The notes: generated from the letters alone by a model not told the origin. Positions 1 to 6,041 are shown, numbered from the stretch's first letter. The stretch: 6,041 nt of DNA from Bordetella parapertussis (GCA_945901665.1 CAMDLJ010000171.1:1-6041), one strand, 5' to 3'. Translations and numbers: made by a program.

Positions 1-912
1 GTGTTGGCGCGTGGCGAAAGCCTGCAAGCCATCCAAGCCCACGGCGTGCAGCTGAGCATCGCGGGGCAAACCCTCCAAGCCCCGGTACACGCCAGCGACC
101 AAGCCAGCGATTTGGGCGTGCAAGACCTGGTGTTGGTGGCGCTCAAAGCACCGGCCTTGAGCGAAGTCGCCGCGCAACTCGCCCCCTTGATCGGCCCGAG
201 CACCGTGGTGCTGACCGCGATGAACGGCGTGCCCTGGTGGTTTTTGCAAGGGCAAACATCGGCATCGGGCCCCAGCCGGCTGCAAACCATCGACCCCGAA
301 GGCGTGATCGAGCGCGCTATTTCCTCCAACCAGGTGCTGGGCTGCGTGGTGCATGCCAGCTGCGCCCTGCTTGGGCGCGGCCACGCCAAACACCACTTTG
401 GCAACGGCCTGATCGTGGGCGAGCCCATGGGCGGGCGCAGCGACCGTGCTGAGCGCACTGTCGCCCTGCTGTGCGCAGCCGGGTTTGACGCCACGCTGTC
501 GACCCACATCCAAAAAGACATTTGGTACAAGCTGTGGGGCAATATGACGGTCAACCCCATCAGCGCCATGACCGGCGCTACCACCGACCGGGTGCTGGCC
601 GACCCGCTGGTGCGTGCCTTCATGTCGCGCGTCATGCTGGAGGCCCAAAGCATCGGCACCCGACTGGGCATGCCCATTGACCAACAGCCCGAAGACCGCC
701 ACGCCATCACCGCCAAGCTGGGCGCGTTCAAATCCTCCATGTTGCAAGACGTGGAGGCCAAGCGCGCGGTCGAGCTCGACGCCTTGGTCAGCGCCGTGCG
801 TGAGCTTGGCGAGCGCACCGGGGTGGACACGCCCTTCACCGACGCCTTGCTGGGTTTGAGCCGCTTGCATGCCCAGGGCCTGGGCCTGTACCCCGCTCCC
901 AACGGCGCCTGA
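1..912 (+). CDS. panE: 2-dehydropantoate 2-reductase (ketopantoate reductase), 5'-truncated by the window edge
   Basis: The family performs NADPH-dependent reduction of 2-dehydropantoate to pantoate in cytosolic pantothenate/CoA synthesis. The visible 303 residues lack the N-terminal GxGxxG Rossmann strand. The first residues, LARGESLQAIQAHGVQL, match the family segment about 25-30 residues from the usual start, so the GTG at position 1 is an internal valine codon and the gene begins upstream. Visible motifs are TAMNG (72-76, with the conserved Asn75), IWYKLWGN (174-181, Lys177 equivalent to the catalytic lysine) and SSMLQD...VELD (245-260, Glu258 equivalent to the substrate/acid residue). 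The NGVPWW variant at 75-80 marks a proteobacterial subfamily often present as several paralogues, so the physiological substrate could be another 2-keto acid. It ends 18 nt before the DMT transporter gene, consistent with one transcript. Family assignment is firm; exact substrate is moderately sure. Confidence 0.88.
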   Translation: MLARGESLQAIQAHGVQLSIAGQTLQAPVHASDQASDLGVQDLVLVALKAPALSEVAAQLAPLIGPSTVVLTAMNGVPWWFLQGQTSASGPSRLQTIDPEGVIERAISSNQVLGCVVHASCALLGRGHAKHHFGNGLIVGEPMGGRSDRAERTVALLCAAGFDATLSTHIQKDIWYKLWGNMTVNPISAMTGATTDRVLADPLVRAFMSRVMLEAQSIGTRLGMPIDQQPEDRHAITAKLGAFKSSMLQDVEAKRAVELDALVSAVRELGERTGVDTPFTDALLGLSRLHAQGLGLYPAPNGA

Positions 913-930
913 ACGCACCCAAACCCTGCC

Positions 931-1836
931 ATGACCGCATCCACCCGGGCCGTCGGCTTGGTCGCGTTTTTGACCCTGATGCTGATCGCCCTGATGATGG
1001 GTGCCAACCATGTGGCGGCACGACTGGCCTTCAACGATGGGCTGGACGTGGCCACCGGCGTGGCCGTTCGCAGCTGGGTCACCGCCAGCGTGCTCGCCGT
1101 GGTGGTCTGGCTGGTGCGCGTGCCTTGGCGCGCCAACGCCGCCCAGGGCAAAGGCCTGCTGATCGTGGGCTTGGCGATTGGCTTGCAAAGCCAATGCCTG
1201 TACTCATCGGTGGCGCGCTTGCCCGTGGCGCTGGCCTTGCTGGGATTCAACACCTACCCGCTGTGGACCGCCTTTTGGGACCGCGTGCTGTACGGTCGCC
1301 GCACCGAACGCGCGGTGCTGCAAGCCATGCCCGTCATCTTGTTGGGTTTGGCGCTGGCGCTGGATGTGATGGGTGCGAGCTCTGGCCTGGGCGCGGCCGA
1401 CCAATGGCAGCAAATGGGCGTGGGCGTGGCCTTTGCACTGACCGCAGGCGCGGTGTTTGGTTTGGCCCTGGTGTGGACACAACACGAAACCCAGGGGGTG
1501 GACGGTCGCGTGCGCACCATCGCCACCATGGCCATGAGCGGCGTGGTGGCCTTGGCCGTGATGGCCGGGCAAGGCGGCCCGCATTGGCCCCAAACCGGCC
1601 TGGGCTGGGGCGGCCTGGCCGCGCTGACTTTTCTTTACGGGACTGCCTTCACCATCATGTTCACCGTGCTGCCCAAGCTGGGTGTGTCGGGCCACTCGGC
1701 CATCATGAACGTCGAACCGGTATTTGCCCTGGTGCTGGCCTGGGCGGTGCTGGGCCAACACATCGCCCCGATTCAAATCTTGGGTGCTTTGTTGGTGGTC
1801 GGCGCGGTGATGGCGCTGGGCTTGCGCAAGGCTTAA
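931..1836 (+). CDS. EamA/DMT-superfamily inner-membrane transporter
   Basis: This 301-residue protein has the usual length and hydrophobic pattern of EamA (drug/metabolite transporter) permeases. I count about ten membrane segments: near 8-27, 41-62, 75-93, 97-115, 131-148, 160-182, 194-212, 225-247, 255-275 and 279-298. They fall into two similar halves, the two EamA repeats. The second half carries the hallmark NVEPVFALVLAWAVLGQ (260-276), with the conserved Glu-Pro, and the chain ends in basic residues (LRKA). Members export amino acids, metabolites or drugs; nothing here shows the substrate. ATG at 931 is chosen because it directly precedes the first membrane helix. There is no clear Shine-Dalgarno in the 18-nt gap, which fits translational coupling with panE. 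Long open frames on the other strand and frame here are GC-driven shadows. Class is firm, substrate unknown. Confidence 0.88.
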   Translation: MTASTRAVGLVAFLTLMLIALMMGANHVAARLAFNDGLDVATGVAVRSWVTASVLAVVVWLVRVPWRANAAQGKGLLIVGLAIGLQSQCLYSSVARLPVALALLGFNTYPLWTAFWDRVLYGRRTERAVLQAMPVILLGLALALDVMGASSGLGAADQWQQMGVGVAFALTAGAVFGLALVWTQHETQGVDGRVRTIATMAMSGVVALAVMAGQGGPHWPQTGLGWGGLAALTFLYGTAFTIMFTVLPKLGVSGHSAIMNVEPVFALVLAWAVLGQHIAPIQILGALLVVGAVMALGLRKA

Positions 1837-1897
1837 AGAGCGCTGCTTCGGTTCGACATCGACTTCTCTCGAGGTGATGGCACAGCCCATTTGCCCA

Positions 1898-1911
1898 GTT
1901 GCATTTGCAAC
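1898..1911. repeat. 14-bp perfect inverted repeat upstream of the TA promoter
   Basis: GTTGCA-TT-TGCAAC has two exact 6-bp arms around a 2-nt centre. It lies about 17 nt upstream of the larger TA operator palindrome. Its right half contains TTGCAA (1905-1910), which could also act as a -35 element. It may be a second regulator site or a chance palindrome; the sequence does not decide. Confidence 0.4.
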
Positions 1912-1922
1912 AGTCATTCCAC

Positions 1923-1951
1923 TTGTCTTATACGCCAATGGCGCATATTAT
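1923..1951 (+). promoter_or_regulatory. Sigma70-like promoter of the toxin-antitoxin operon
   Basis: TTGTCT (1923-1928, 4 of 6 to the -35 consensus) and TATTAT (1946-1951, 5 of 6 to the -10 consensus) are separated by exactly 17 nt. Transcription would start near 1957-1960, at or almost at the preferred toxin ATG (1959). An alternative pair is TTGCAA (1905-1910) with TATACG (1929-1934) at an 18-nt spacing, which would give a leader of about 18 nt. Both readings put the promoter over the palindrome. This is inferred from consensus only. Confidence 0.5.
1929..1947. promoter_or_regulatory. Probable autoregulatory operator of the toxin-antitoxin operon (19-bp palindrome)
   Basis: The arms are TATACGCCA (1929-1937) and TGGCGCATA (1939-1947) around a single central A. 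Eight of nine arm positions pair. The site exactly fills the spacer between the proposed -35 and -10 elements and overlaps the -10 by two bases. Antitoxins of the Xre type usually bind such palindromes, alone or with toxin, to repress their own operon, so the downstream NadS-type protein is the obvious candidate ligand. The palindrome is seen directly; its role is inferred. Confidence 0.62.
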
Positions 1952-1958
1952 TGGGTTC

Positions 1959-2270
1959 ATGGAATTCATCGAGACACCGACGTTCACCCGCATGTTGGTC
2001 GAGCTGCTGACCGACGATGAGTACGCCGGGCTTCAAAGTGTCTTGGTGGTAAACCCCGAATTGGGGGACATGGTCAAAGGCGGCGGGGGCATCCGAAAGC
2101 TGCGTCACGCCTTGCCCGGCCGTGGAAAGCGTGGGGGTGTCAGGGTCATTTATTACTGGCTTCGCAAAGATGGGCAAATTTACATGTTGTTGATCTACCC
2201 CAAGTCGAAGAAGGACACCCTGACAGCTCGTGAAACTGCCATTTTGTTTGAATTTGTGAAGGAGTTGTGA
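1959..2270 (+). CDS. RelE/HigB-like type II toxin
   Basis: The 103-residue product, starting MEFIETPTF, has the features of RelE/ParE-superfamily toxins that pair with NadS-type antitoxins. The visible blocks are ELGDMVKGGGGIRKLRHALPG (residues 35-54), GGVRVIYYW (59-67) and IYMLLIYPKSKKDTL (74-88). The glycine-rich turn, basic Arg/Lys clusters and the YPKSKKD block resemble the RNA-contacting face of RelE-like mRNA interferases, which cleave mRNA on the ribosome; no activity is shown here. ATG 1959 is preferred because family members begin M-x-F-I-E-T. An upstream ATG at 1938 lies in the centre of the operator palindrome, and a TTG at 1899 is also unlikely. No good Shine-Dalgarno precedes 1959, only GGG at 1953-1955. 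The gene precedes its antitoxin by 2 nt, the toxin-first order of HigBA systems. Family call is confident; the start is less so. Confidence 0.85.
   Translation: MEFIETPTFTRMLVELLTDDEYAGLQSVLVVNPELGDMVKGGGGIRKLRHALPGRGKRGGVRVIYYWLRKDGQIYMLLIYPKSKKDTLTARETAILFEFVKEL
2258..2264 (+). promoter_or_regulatory. Ribosome binding site of the antitoxin gene
   Basis: GAAGGAG lies inside the last codons of the toxin gene, 8 nt before ATG 2273. It decides the antitoxin start: the in-frame GTG at 2267, which overlaps the toxin stop, is only 2 nt from this site. This strong site contrasts with the weak one before the toxin, consistent with more antitoxin than toxin being made from one mRNA. Confidence 0.75.
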
Positions 2271-2272
2271 GC

Positions 2273-2563
2273 ATGGAAAAAGACTTGTTTGACGACTTGG
2301 TTCAAAGCTTAAAAGAAGCCAAGGCGATAGCCAAAGGTCAAGCCCCGGCCTCTCGGCGATTCGTTGTGCCCCCACCCGATGTCCGTTTGGTGCGAGAGCA
2401 CATCGGTCTGACCCAAAGTGAGTTTGCGCACCTGATGCAAGTGAGCATCAAAACTTTGCAAAACTGGGAGCAGCAGCGGCGCACGCCCACGGGCCCTGCC
2501 GCCGCATTGCTCAAGATCGTTATGGCTGCGCCCGACGTGGCGCTGAAAGCCTTGCACGCCTGA
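2273..2563 (+). CDS. nadS: NadS-type Xre helix-turn-helix antitoxin
   Basis: This 96-residue protein starts MEKDLFDDLVQSLKEAKAI. It has the standard two-part layout of NadS/HigA-type antitoxins. An N-terminal helix (about 1-22) and the linker SRRFVVPPPDV (27-37) are expected to contact the toxin. A Cro/C1-type HTH then spans about 38-82, with helix 2 near 48-55 and the recognition helix in the S58-W65 region (SIKTLQNWEQ). The block TLQNWEQQRRTPTGPAAALL is very characteristic of this family. The protein should neutralise the upstream toxin and repress the operon through the palindrome at 1929-1947. ATG 2273 is chosen from the GAAGGAG site 8 nt upstream and the family N-terminus. The gene uses more A/T-rich codons near its start than its neighbours, compatible with acquisition as a mobile TA cassette. 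The label NadS is from recalled family resemblance. Confidence 0.85.
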   Translation: MEKDLFDDLVQSLKEAKAIAKGQAPASRRFVVPPPDVRLVREHIGLTQSEFAHLMQVSIKTLQNWEQQRRTPTGPAAALLKIVMAAPDVALKALHA

Positions 2564-2638
2564 AACAAAACCCAAAGATGGTTGCGAATAGCCTCCCATG
2601 CGCGGCCCAATGCCATGCGTGTCTCAACACCAACGCAG

Positions 2639-4708
2639 CTAATTCTTCAGCACCGACAACAAACTGCTGTAGTCGTCGCGCCAAGGCACAAAGCCTGGCC
2701 GGGGGTCGATGGTTTGCGCGGCTTGCAAGGCGGGTTGGTCGAAAAACGTGGCGTCGCCACTCACCAGCACCCAGCGCGAAGAAAAAGACAGCTCGCTGCG
2801 CTCGCCTTCGTGCTCGACCAAGCGGGCGGTTTTGCCAAAGTGGGCCGCAGCAGTTTGCAACACCGGCAACAGGTCCAAAAAGCGGTTGGTGATGTGCACG
2901 GCCAACACGCCGTTGGGCTTGAGGTGCTTGAAGTACAACGCAAACGCCTCGCGGGTGAGCAGGTGGATGGGCACCGAGTCGCCCGAAAACGCATCGACCA
3001 CCAACACGTCATAGCCCTGGGCGCTTTCACGCTCCAGCTGCAAGCGGGCGTCGCCCAACACCACCTCGGTGCGGGCCGCTGTGTCGCGCAAATAAGTGAA
3101 CTTGTGCTGCGCCATTTGAATCACCAAGGGGTCAATGTCGTACAGGCGGTACTCGTCGCCCGCACGCCCATAGGTGACCAAGGTGCCCACACCCACCCCC
3201 ACCACGCCCACCTTGATCGGGCCCTGCGCAGCCTTGGCCAGCACCGCCATGCCAGCGCCTGCATTCGGCGTGTAGTAGCTGGTGGGTTGGCGTCGGCGCT
3301 GTTCGTCGGTGAATTGCTGGCCATGGATGATCTGCCCGTGCAGCATGCTCAGGTAACCGCCATCGGTGACCTCGTACACCTTGAGCGCGCCATAGAAGTT
3401 GCGCGCCATCCAGTCCACGCCTTGGTTGTCTTCCAGGTGGTCTTGCACCCGCACCACGCCCAAGCCCAACACCAGGGCCAAGCCGGCCACCCACAAAGGG
3501 CCACGCCCCGTCTGGGGCCACTGGCCATGGCGGCCCAGCAGCACCGCCATCACCACCAGCGCGCTCAGCACCAAGCCCACCGACAACTCATAGTTGCTGT
3601 CAAACCCATAAGGGGCGATCACGCCGACAAAAAAGCCACCCAAAAAGCCACCCACCGACAGCATCAGGTAATACATGGTCAGGTGTTCACTGCTGGGCTG
3701 CTGGCGGGCCAGCTCGCCATGGCAAACCATGCACACGACAAAAAAGGCGCACAGGTTCAAGCCCACCGTGATGGCTATCGGCCACTCGCCAATGCCCAAG
3801 GTGGGCAAATACGCCAACAGGCCCAAGGCCAGCACAAACAAAGGCAGCCACAGGGTGCGGCGGTACCAGCCTTGGCCCTCAAAGCACAAAATGAATGACA
3901 ACAGGTACAAGGCCAAGGGGGCGACCCACAGCATCGGAATGGGGGCGATGTTCTCGGTCAAAAAGCTGGTGTCGGCCACCATCAAAATCGACGGGCAGGC
4001 AGCCAAGGCCACCCACAAGCCGCGCTGACCCCAAGACACGCTGGCCCCGCCTTGGGAGGCGGCCGCATCGGTTGCGGCGGACTGATCACTGCGGGCTGAC
4101 ACGCCATGTCCCCGGCCGCGCCAGGCCAAGTAAGCGCATGCCGCCACGAAGCACAAGAACAAGCCCGACCAGGCCCACGACTGGGCCCGCGTGGGCAGCA
4201 GCGGCTCGACCGCCAAGGGATAGGCCAACAAGGCCAGCATCGAGCCCAAATTGGACAAGGCAAACAAGCGATACGGCACCACACCGGTTTGCTCGCGGGC
4301 AAACCAAGCTTGCACCAAGGGGCCGGTGGTGGACAGCACAAAGTAAGGCAAGCCAATCGAAGCGGTGAGCAAACCCAAGATGCGCAAAGTGGGGTTTTCG
4401 GCGCCCTCGGGCTTCCAGGCCTCGCTGGGGGTGATGGGCAGCAGCCACAAACACGCCAGCAGCAGCAGAACATGCAAAGCGCTTTGCCGAGCCGGGGTGA
4501 GGTGGCGCACCAACCAATGGGTGTAGAGGTAACCCAGCAGCAGCAGCGATTGAAAAAACAGCATGCAAGTGGTCCACACCGATGCCGAGCCGCCAAACCA
4601 GGGCAAGATCATCTTGCCCATCAGGGGTTGCACTTGGAAGAGCAAAAACGCGCTCAGAAAAATCGTCAGGGCATAGGCCAATACAGGCGCGCGGGTCGCA
4701 GTTTTCAT
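2639..4708 (-). CDS. Fused polytopic membrane protein / spermidine-synthase-like domain
   Basis: The 689-residue protein joins a membrane part (about 1-420, roughly a dozen hydrophobic segments, with a polar insertion near 197-228) to a cytosolic spermidine-synthase-type Rossmann domain (about 430-689). The C-terminal domain shows GVVGVGVGTL (501-510, nucleotide loop), LYDIDPLVI (522-530, acidic cofactor-binding strand), LGDARL (551-556) and VVDAFSGDSVPIHLL (570-584). HGQIIHGQQF (457-466) sits where true spermidine synthases have their substrate loop. The canonical DSTDP-type polyamine-site motif is absent, so aminopropyl transfer from decarboxylated SAM to putrescine is not supported. Known relatives are annotated as fused MFS/spermidine synthase or integral membrane proteins of unknown role. 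ATG 4708 has AAGGA four nt upstream (4713-4717). The gene is 38 nt downstream of alr on the same strand and convergent with the TA pair. Architecture is sure, function unknown. Confidence 0.85.
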   Translation of the reverse strand: MKTATRAPVLAYALTIFLSAFLLFQVQPLMGKMILPWFGGSASVWTTCMLFFQSLLLLGYLYTHWLVRHLTPARQSALHVLLLLACLWLLPITPSEAWKPEGAENPTLRILGLLTASIGLPYFVLSTTGPLVQAWFAREQTGVVPYRLFALSNLGSMLALLAYPLAVEPLLPTRAQSWAWSGLFLCFVAACAYLAWRGRGHGVSARSDQSAATDAAASQGGASVSWGQRGLWVALAACPSILMVADTSFLTENIAPIPMLWVAPLALYLLSFILCFEGQGWYRRTLWLPLFVLALGLLAYLPTLGIGEWPIAITVGLNLCAFFVVCMVCHGELARQQPSSEHLTMYYLMLSVGGFLGGFFVGVIAPYGFDSNYELSVGLVLSALVVMAVLLGRHGQWPQTGRGPLWVAGLALVLGLGVVRVQDHLEDNQGVDWMARNFYGALKVYEVTDGGYLSMLHGQIIHGQQFTDEQRRRQPTSYYTPNAGAGMAVLAKAAQGPIKVGVVGVGVGTLVTYGRAGDEYRLYDIDPLVIQMAQHKFTYLRDTAARTEVVLGDARLQLERESAQGYDVLVVDAFSGDSVPIHLLTREAFALYFKHLKPNGVLAVHITNRFLDLLPVLQTAAAHFGKTARLVEHEGERSELSFSSRWVLVSGDATFFDQPALQAAQTIDPRPGFVPWRDDYSSLLSVLKN

Positions 4709-4712
4709 CCAG

Positions 4713-4717
4713 TCCTT
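4713..4717 (-). promoter_or_regulatory. Shine-Dalgarno for the fused spermidine-synthase-like gene
   Basis: On the minus strand AAGGA is followed by CTGG and then the ATG at 4708. The 4-nt spacing is short but workable. It lies in the 38-nt gap after alr, supporting separate initiation on a shared transcript. Confidence 0.5.
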
Positions 4718-4746
4718 GGGGGCTTGTAAAGGTTAGAAAAAGGGGT

Positions 4747-5856
4747 TCAGGCTTCGGTGGTCACCGGCACGCGGGGGGCCAAGGCGCACATGAGCTCATA
4801 ACCAATGGTGCCTGCAGCGGCAGCGGGTTCGTCGATGGACAGCACCGCACCAGTGGGGTCTTGGCCCCAGAGCGTGACGGCAGTACCCACTTGGGGCTGG
4901 GCACCGGCTTGGATCACGGGCTCCAGATCCACAGCGATCATGTCCATGCTGACCCGTCCCAGGGTGCGGGTGGGCACGCCACCCACCAGCACCGGCGTGC
5001 CCGTGGGGCACAAGCGCGGGTAGCCATCGGCATAGCCACACGCCACCACACCCATGCGCTGCGCGGCAGTGGCTCGGTAGGTCGAGGCGTAGCCCACGCT
5101 GTCGCCGGCGGCCAGGGTTTGCACGCCAATGAGCTGGCTGCGCAAACTCATGGTGGGGCGCAAACCCCAGTGCGCCACATGGTTTTGCGGGTGATCGGGG
5201 GAGCTGCCATACAAGGCAATGCCCGGGCGCACCCAGTCGGCCATCACGCTTGCATCTTGGTTGTGGCGCAACAAAGCGGCGCTGTTGGCCAGGCTGCGCT
5301 CACCGGGCAGGTCTTGGCAATGCTGGGCAAACACCGCGGTTTGGTGGGCAATGCCGCGCTCGCCGTCGGCGTCGCTGAAATGCGTCATCAACGACACCTC
5401 GTCGACTTGGGGCAAGGCGTTCAAGCGGCTCCACGCGGCGCGAAAGCGGCCCGGCGCAAAGCCCAAACGGTTCATGCCCGAATTCATTTTCAAAAACACC
5501 CGTTGGGGCAGCTGGGTTTTGTGGCGGCTGAGCATGTCGATTTGCGCATCGCAATGCACCGTGTGCCACAGGTCCAAGCGCGAGCACAGCTCGAGGTCGC
5601 GCGCTTCAAAAACCCCTTCGAGCAACAAGATGGGCCCGCGCCAGCCCAGGTCGCGCACCCGCTGGGCTTCGTCCAAGTCGAGCAAGGCAAAGCCGTCGGC
5701 ACCGCGCAAGCCCTCAAACACCCGCTCGATGCCGTGGCCATAGGCATTGGCCTTGACCACCGCCCACACCCGTGCAGCTTGGGCGCGCGCGCGCAACAGC
5801 GCCAGGTTGTGCTGCAAGGCGCTGGTGTGGATGGTGGCTTGGATGGGACGGGGCAT
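4747..5856 (-). CDS. alr: Alanine racemase
   Basis: This PLP enzyme interconverts L- and D-alanine, supplying D-alanine for peptidoglycan. The 369-residue protein has the normal family length. The N-terminal TIM barrel holds the PLP lysine in [10 protein letters not shown] (33-42, Lys35), [11 protein letters not shown] (123-133), LANSAALLR (189-197) and the phosphate-side RPGIALYG (210-217). The C-terminal beta domain holds the second catalytic residue, Tyr256, in VGYASTY (254-260), CGYADGYPR (273-281) and RVSMDM (301-306). The frame stays open 33 codons further upstream, to 5955. Start 5856 is preferred because [18 protein letters not shown] matches the usual family N-terminus and the extension is not conserved-looking. 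No clear Shine-Dalgarno is seen. The gene is divergent from lplT and probably leads a transcript with the fused membrane protein. All catalytic residues are present, so activity is expected. Whether it is the constitutive or catabolic (DadX-like) racemase cannot be told here. Confidence 0.95.
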   Translation of the reverse strand: MPRPIQATIHTSALQHNLALLRARAQAARVWAVVKANAYGHGIERVFEGLRGADGFALLDLDEAQRVRDLGWRGPILLLEGVFEARDLELCSRLDLWHTVHCDAQIDMLSRHKTQLPQRVFLKMNSGMNRLGFAPGRFRAAWSRLNALPQVDEVSLMTHFSDADGERGIAHQTAVFAQHCQDLPGERSLANSAALLRHNQDASVMADWVRPGIALYGSSPDHPQNHVAHWGLRPTMSLRSQLIGVQTLAAGDSVGYASTYRATAAQRMGVVACGYADGYPRLCPTGTPVLVGGVPTRTLGRVSMDMIAVDLEPVIQAGAQPQVGTAVTLWGQDPTGAVLSIDEPAAAAGTIGYELMCALAPRVPVTTEA

Positions 5857-5881
5857 GGCGGGGGCATTGTCGCAGGCGCAT

Positions 5882-5887
5882 GTTATA
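5882..5887 (-). promoter_or_regulatory. Possible -10 element of the alr promoter
   Basis: On the minus strand TATAAC (5 of 6 to consensus) lies about 25 nt upstream of the alr ATG, giving a leader of roughly 18-20 nt. The best -35-like match, TTGAGC (5908-5913), is 20 nt away, which is too far for a standard promoter, and TTGTTC (5898-5903) is too near. The 149-nt gap 5857-6005 must hold start signals for both alr and lplT; I see no other convincing element or operator in it. Confidence 0.3.
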
Positions 5888-6005
5888 AACCAGCATTGAA
5901 CAACGGTGCTCAAAATAACAACATCCCGTGCAGTGCCCAACTGGCGCTGACACACCCATCACAAGCCGCGATGCACCTCCCTACAACCCCCCTTGATTGT
6001 TTGGC

Positions 6006-6041
6006 ATGAAGCGCGGTTTTTACACCATCATGGCGGCGCAG
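6006..6041 (+). CDS. lplT: Lysophospholipid transporter LplT, first 12 codons only
   Basis: The final 36 nt read MKRGFYTIMAAQ from the ATG at 6006 and remain open at the window edge. This is the distinctive N-terminus of betaproteobacterial LplT, which typically continues FFSSLADNALL. LplT is an MFS-type inner-membrane protein that flips lysophospholipids inward for re-acylation. Its position divergent from alr is, from memory, a common Burkholderiales arrangement. No Shine-Dalgarno is visible upstream. The gene is too short in this window to be assessed further, so the call rests on this N-terminal match and on context. Confidence 0.75.
   Translation, partial: MKRGFYTIMAAQ

Noticed and set aside
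1204..1938. Minus-strand 244-codon frame opposite the DMT transporter gene, and the plus-frame 1125-1877 alternative
   Set aside because: Both are compositionally odd shadows of a transporter with clear repeated membrane segments and the EamA NVEP hallmark.
1899..1958. Longer toxin starting at TTG 1899 or ATG 1938
   Set aside because: The added residues cover both inverted repeats and the promoter, have no preceding Shine-Dalgarno, and are absent from the usual family N-terminus M-x-F-I-E-T.
2564..2638. Possible bidirectional terminator between the convergent antitoxin and spermidine-synthase-like genes
   Set aside because: Only a weak, bulged pairing (GTGT-CTCA-ACAC near 2619-2630) and a repeated CATGCG are seen, with no stable GC stem followed by a T-run on either strand.
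2582..3898. Long plus-strand open frame (438 codons) opposite the spermidine-synthase-like gene
   Set aside because: Its translation is rich in His, Gln, Arg and Ala with no recognisable motif, and it lies wholly opposite a gene with clear domains. It is a GC-driven shadow.
4455..4552. CAG/CTG-rich trinucleotide runs
   Set aside because: They encode leucine runs in membrane helices of the minus-strand protein, so composition explains them.
5784..5796. Alternating GC run that could suggest Z-DNA or a simple repeat
   Set aside because: It is short and encodes an Arg/Ala stretch in alr (ARAQA region), so normal coding in a high-GC genome explains it.
4582..6009. Long plus-strand open frame (475 codons) opposite alr
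   Set aside because: It spans the alr coding region, an intergenic gap and the start of the lplT gene, with low-complexity His/Gln/Ala-rich composition and no family features.

Overview
The window looks like chromosomal DNA from a betaproteobacterium of the order Burkholderiales, most likely a Comamonadaceae-type organism. The evidence is high GC with strong G/C third positions, long antisense shadow frames, a Burkholderiales-style alanine racemase gene, and a divergent lplT start reading MKRGFYTIMAAQ. The taxonomic call is an inference from protein style, not from a database search.

Layout, left to right. (1) 1-912 (+) is the 3' part of a panE/apbA-type ketopantoate reductase gene; its Rossmann N-terminus lies outside the window. 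(2) 931-1836 (+) is an EamA/DMT-family membrane transporter 18 nt downstream, probably co-transcribed. (3) 1837-1958 is a non-coding gap with two inverted repeats and a sigma70-like promoter. (4) 1959-2270 and 2273-2563 (+) form a toxin-first type II toxin-antitoxin pair: a RelE/HigB-like toxin and a NadS-type Xre helix-turn-helix antitoxin. (5) 2639-4708 (-) is a large protein fusing a polytopic membrane region to a spermidine-synthase-like domain, convergent with the TA pair. (6) 4747-5856 (-) is alanine racemase (alr), 38 nt upstream of the fusion gene on the same strand and probably in one transcript with it. (7) 5857-6005 is a divergent intergenic region. (8) 6006-6041 (+) is the first 12 codons of lplT, the lysophospholipid transporter.

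Most genes are ordinary housekeeping or membrane functions: pantothenate/CoA synthesis, export, D-alanine for peptidoglycan, and phospholipid recycling. The accessory element is the TA pair. Its 19-bp near-perfect palindrome fills the spacer of its apparent promoter, a layout expected for autorepression by the antitoxin. The other item worth attention is the fused spermidine-synthase-like protein, which keeps a SAM-type nucleotide-binding fold but lacks the canonical polyamine-site motif. I see no RNA genes, CRISPR arrays, insertion sequences, or convincing intrinsic terminators, and no clear sign of an undescribed multi-gene system. No gene-free stretch exceeds 150 nt.
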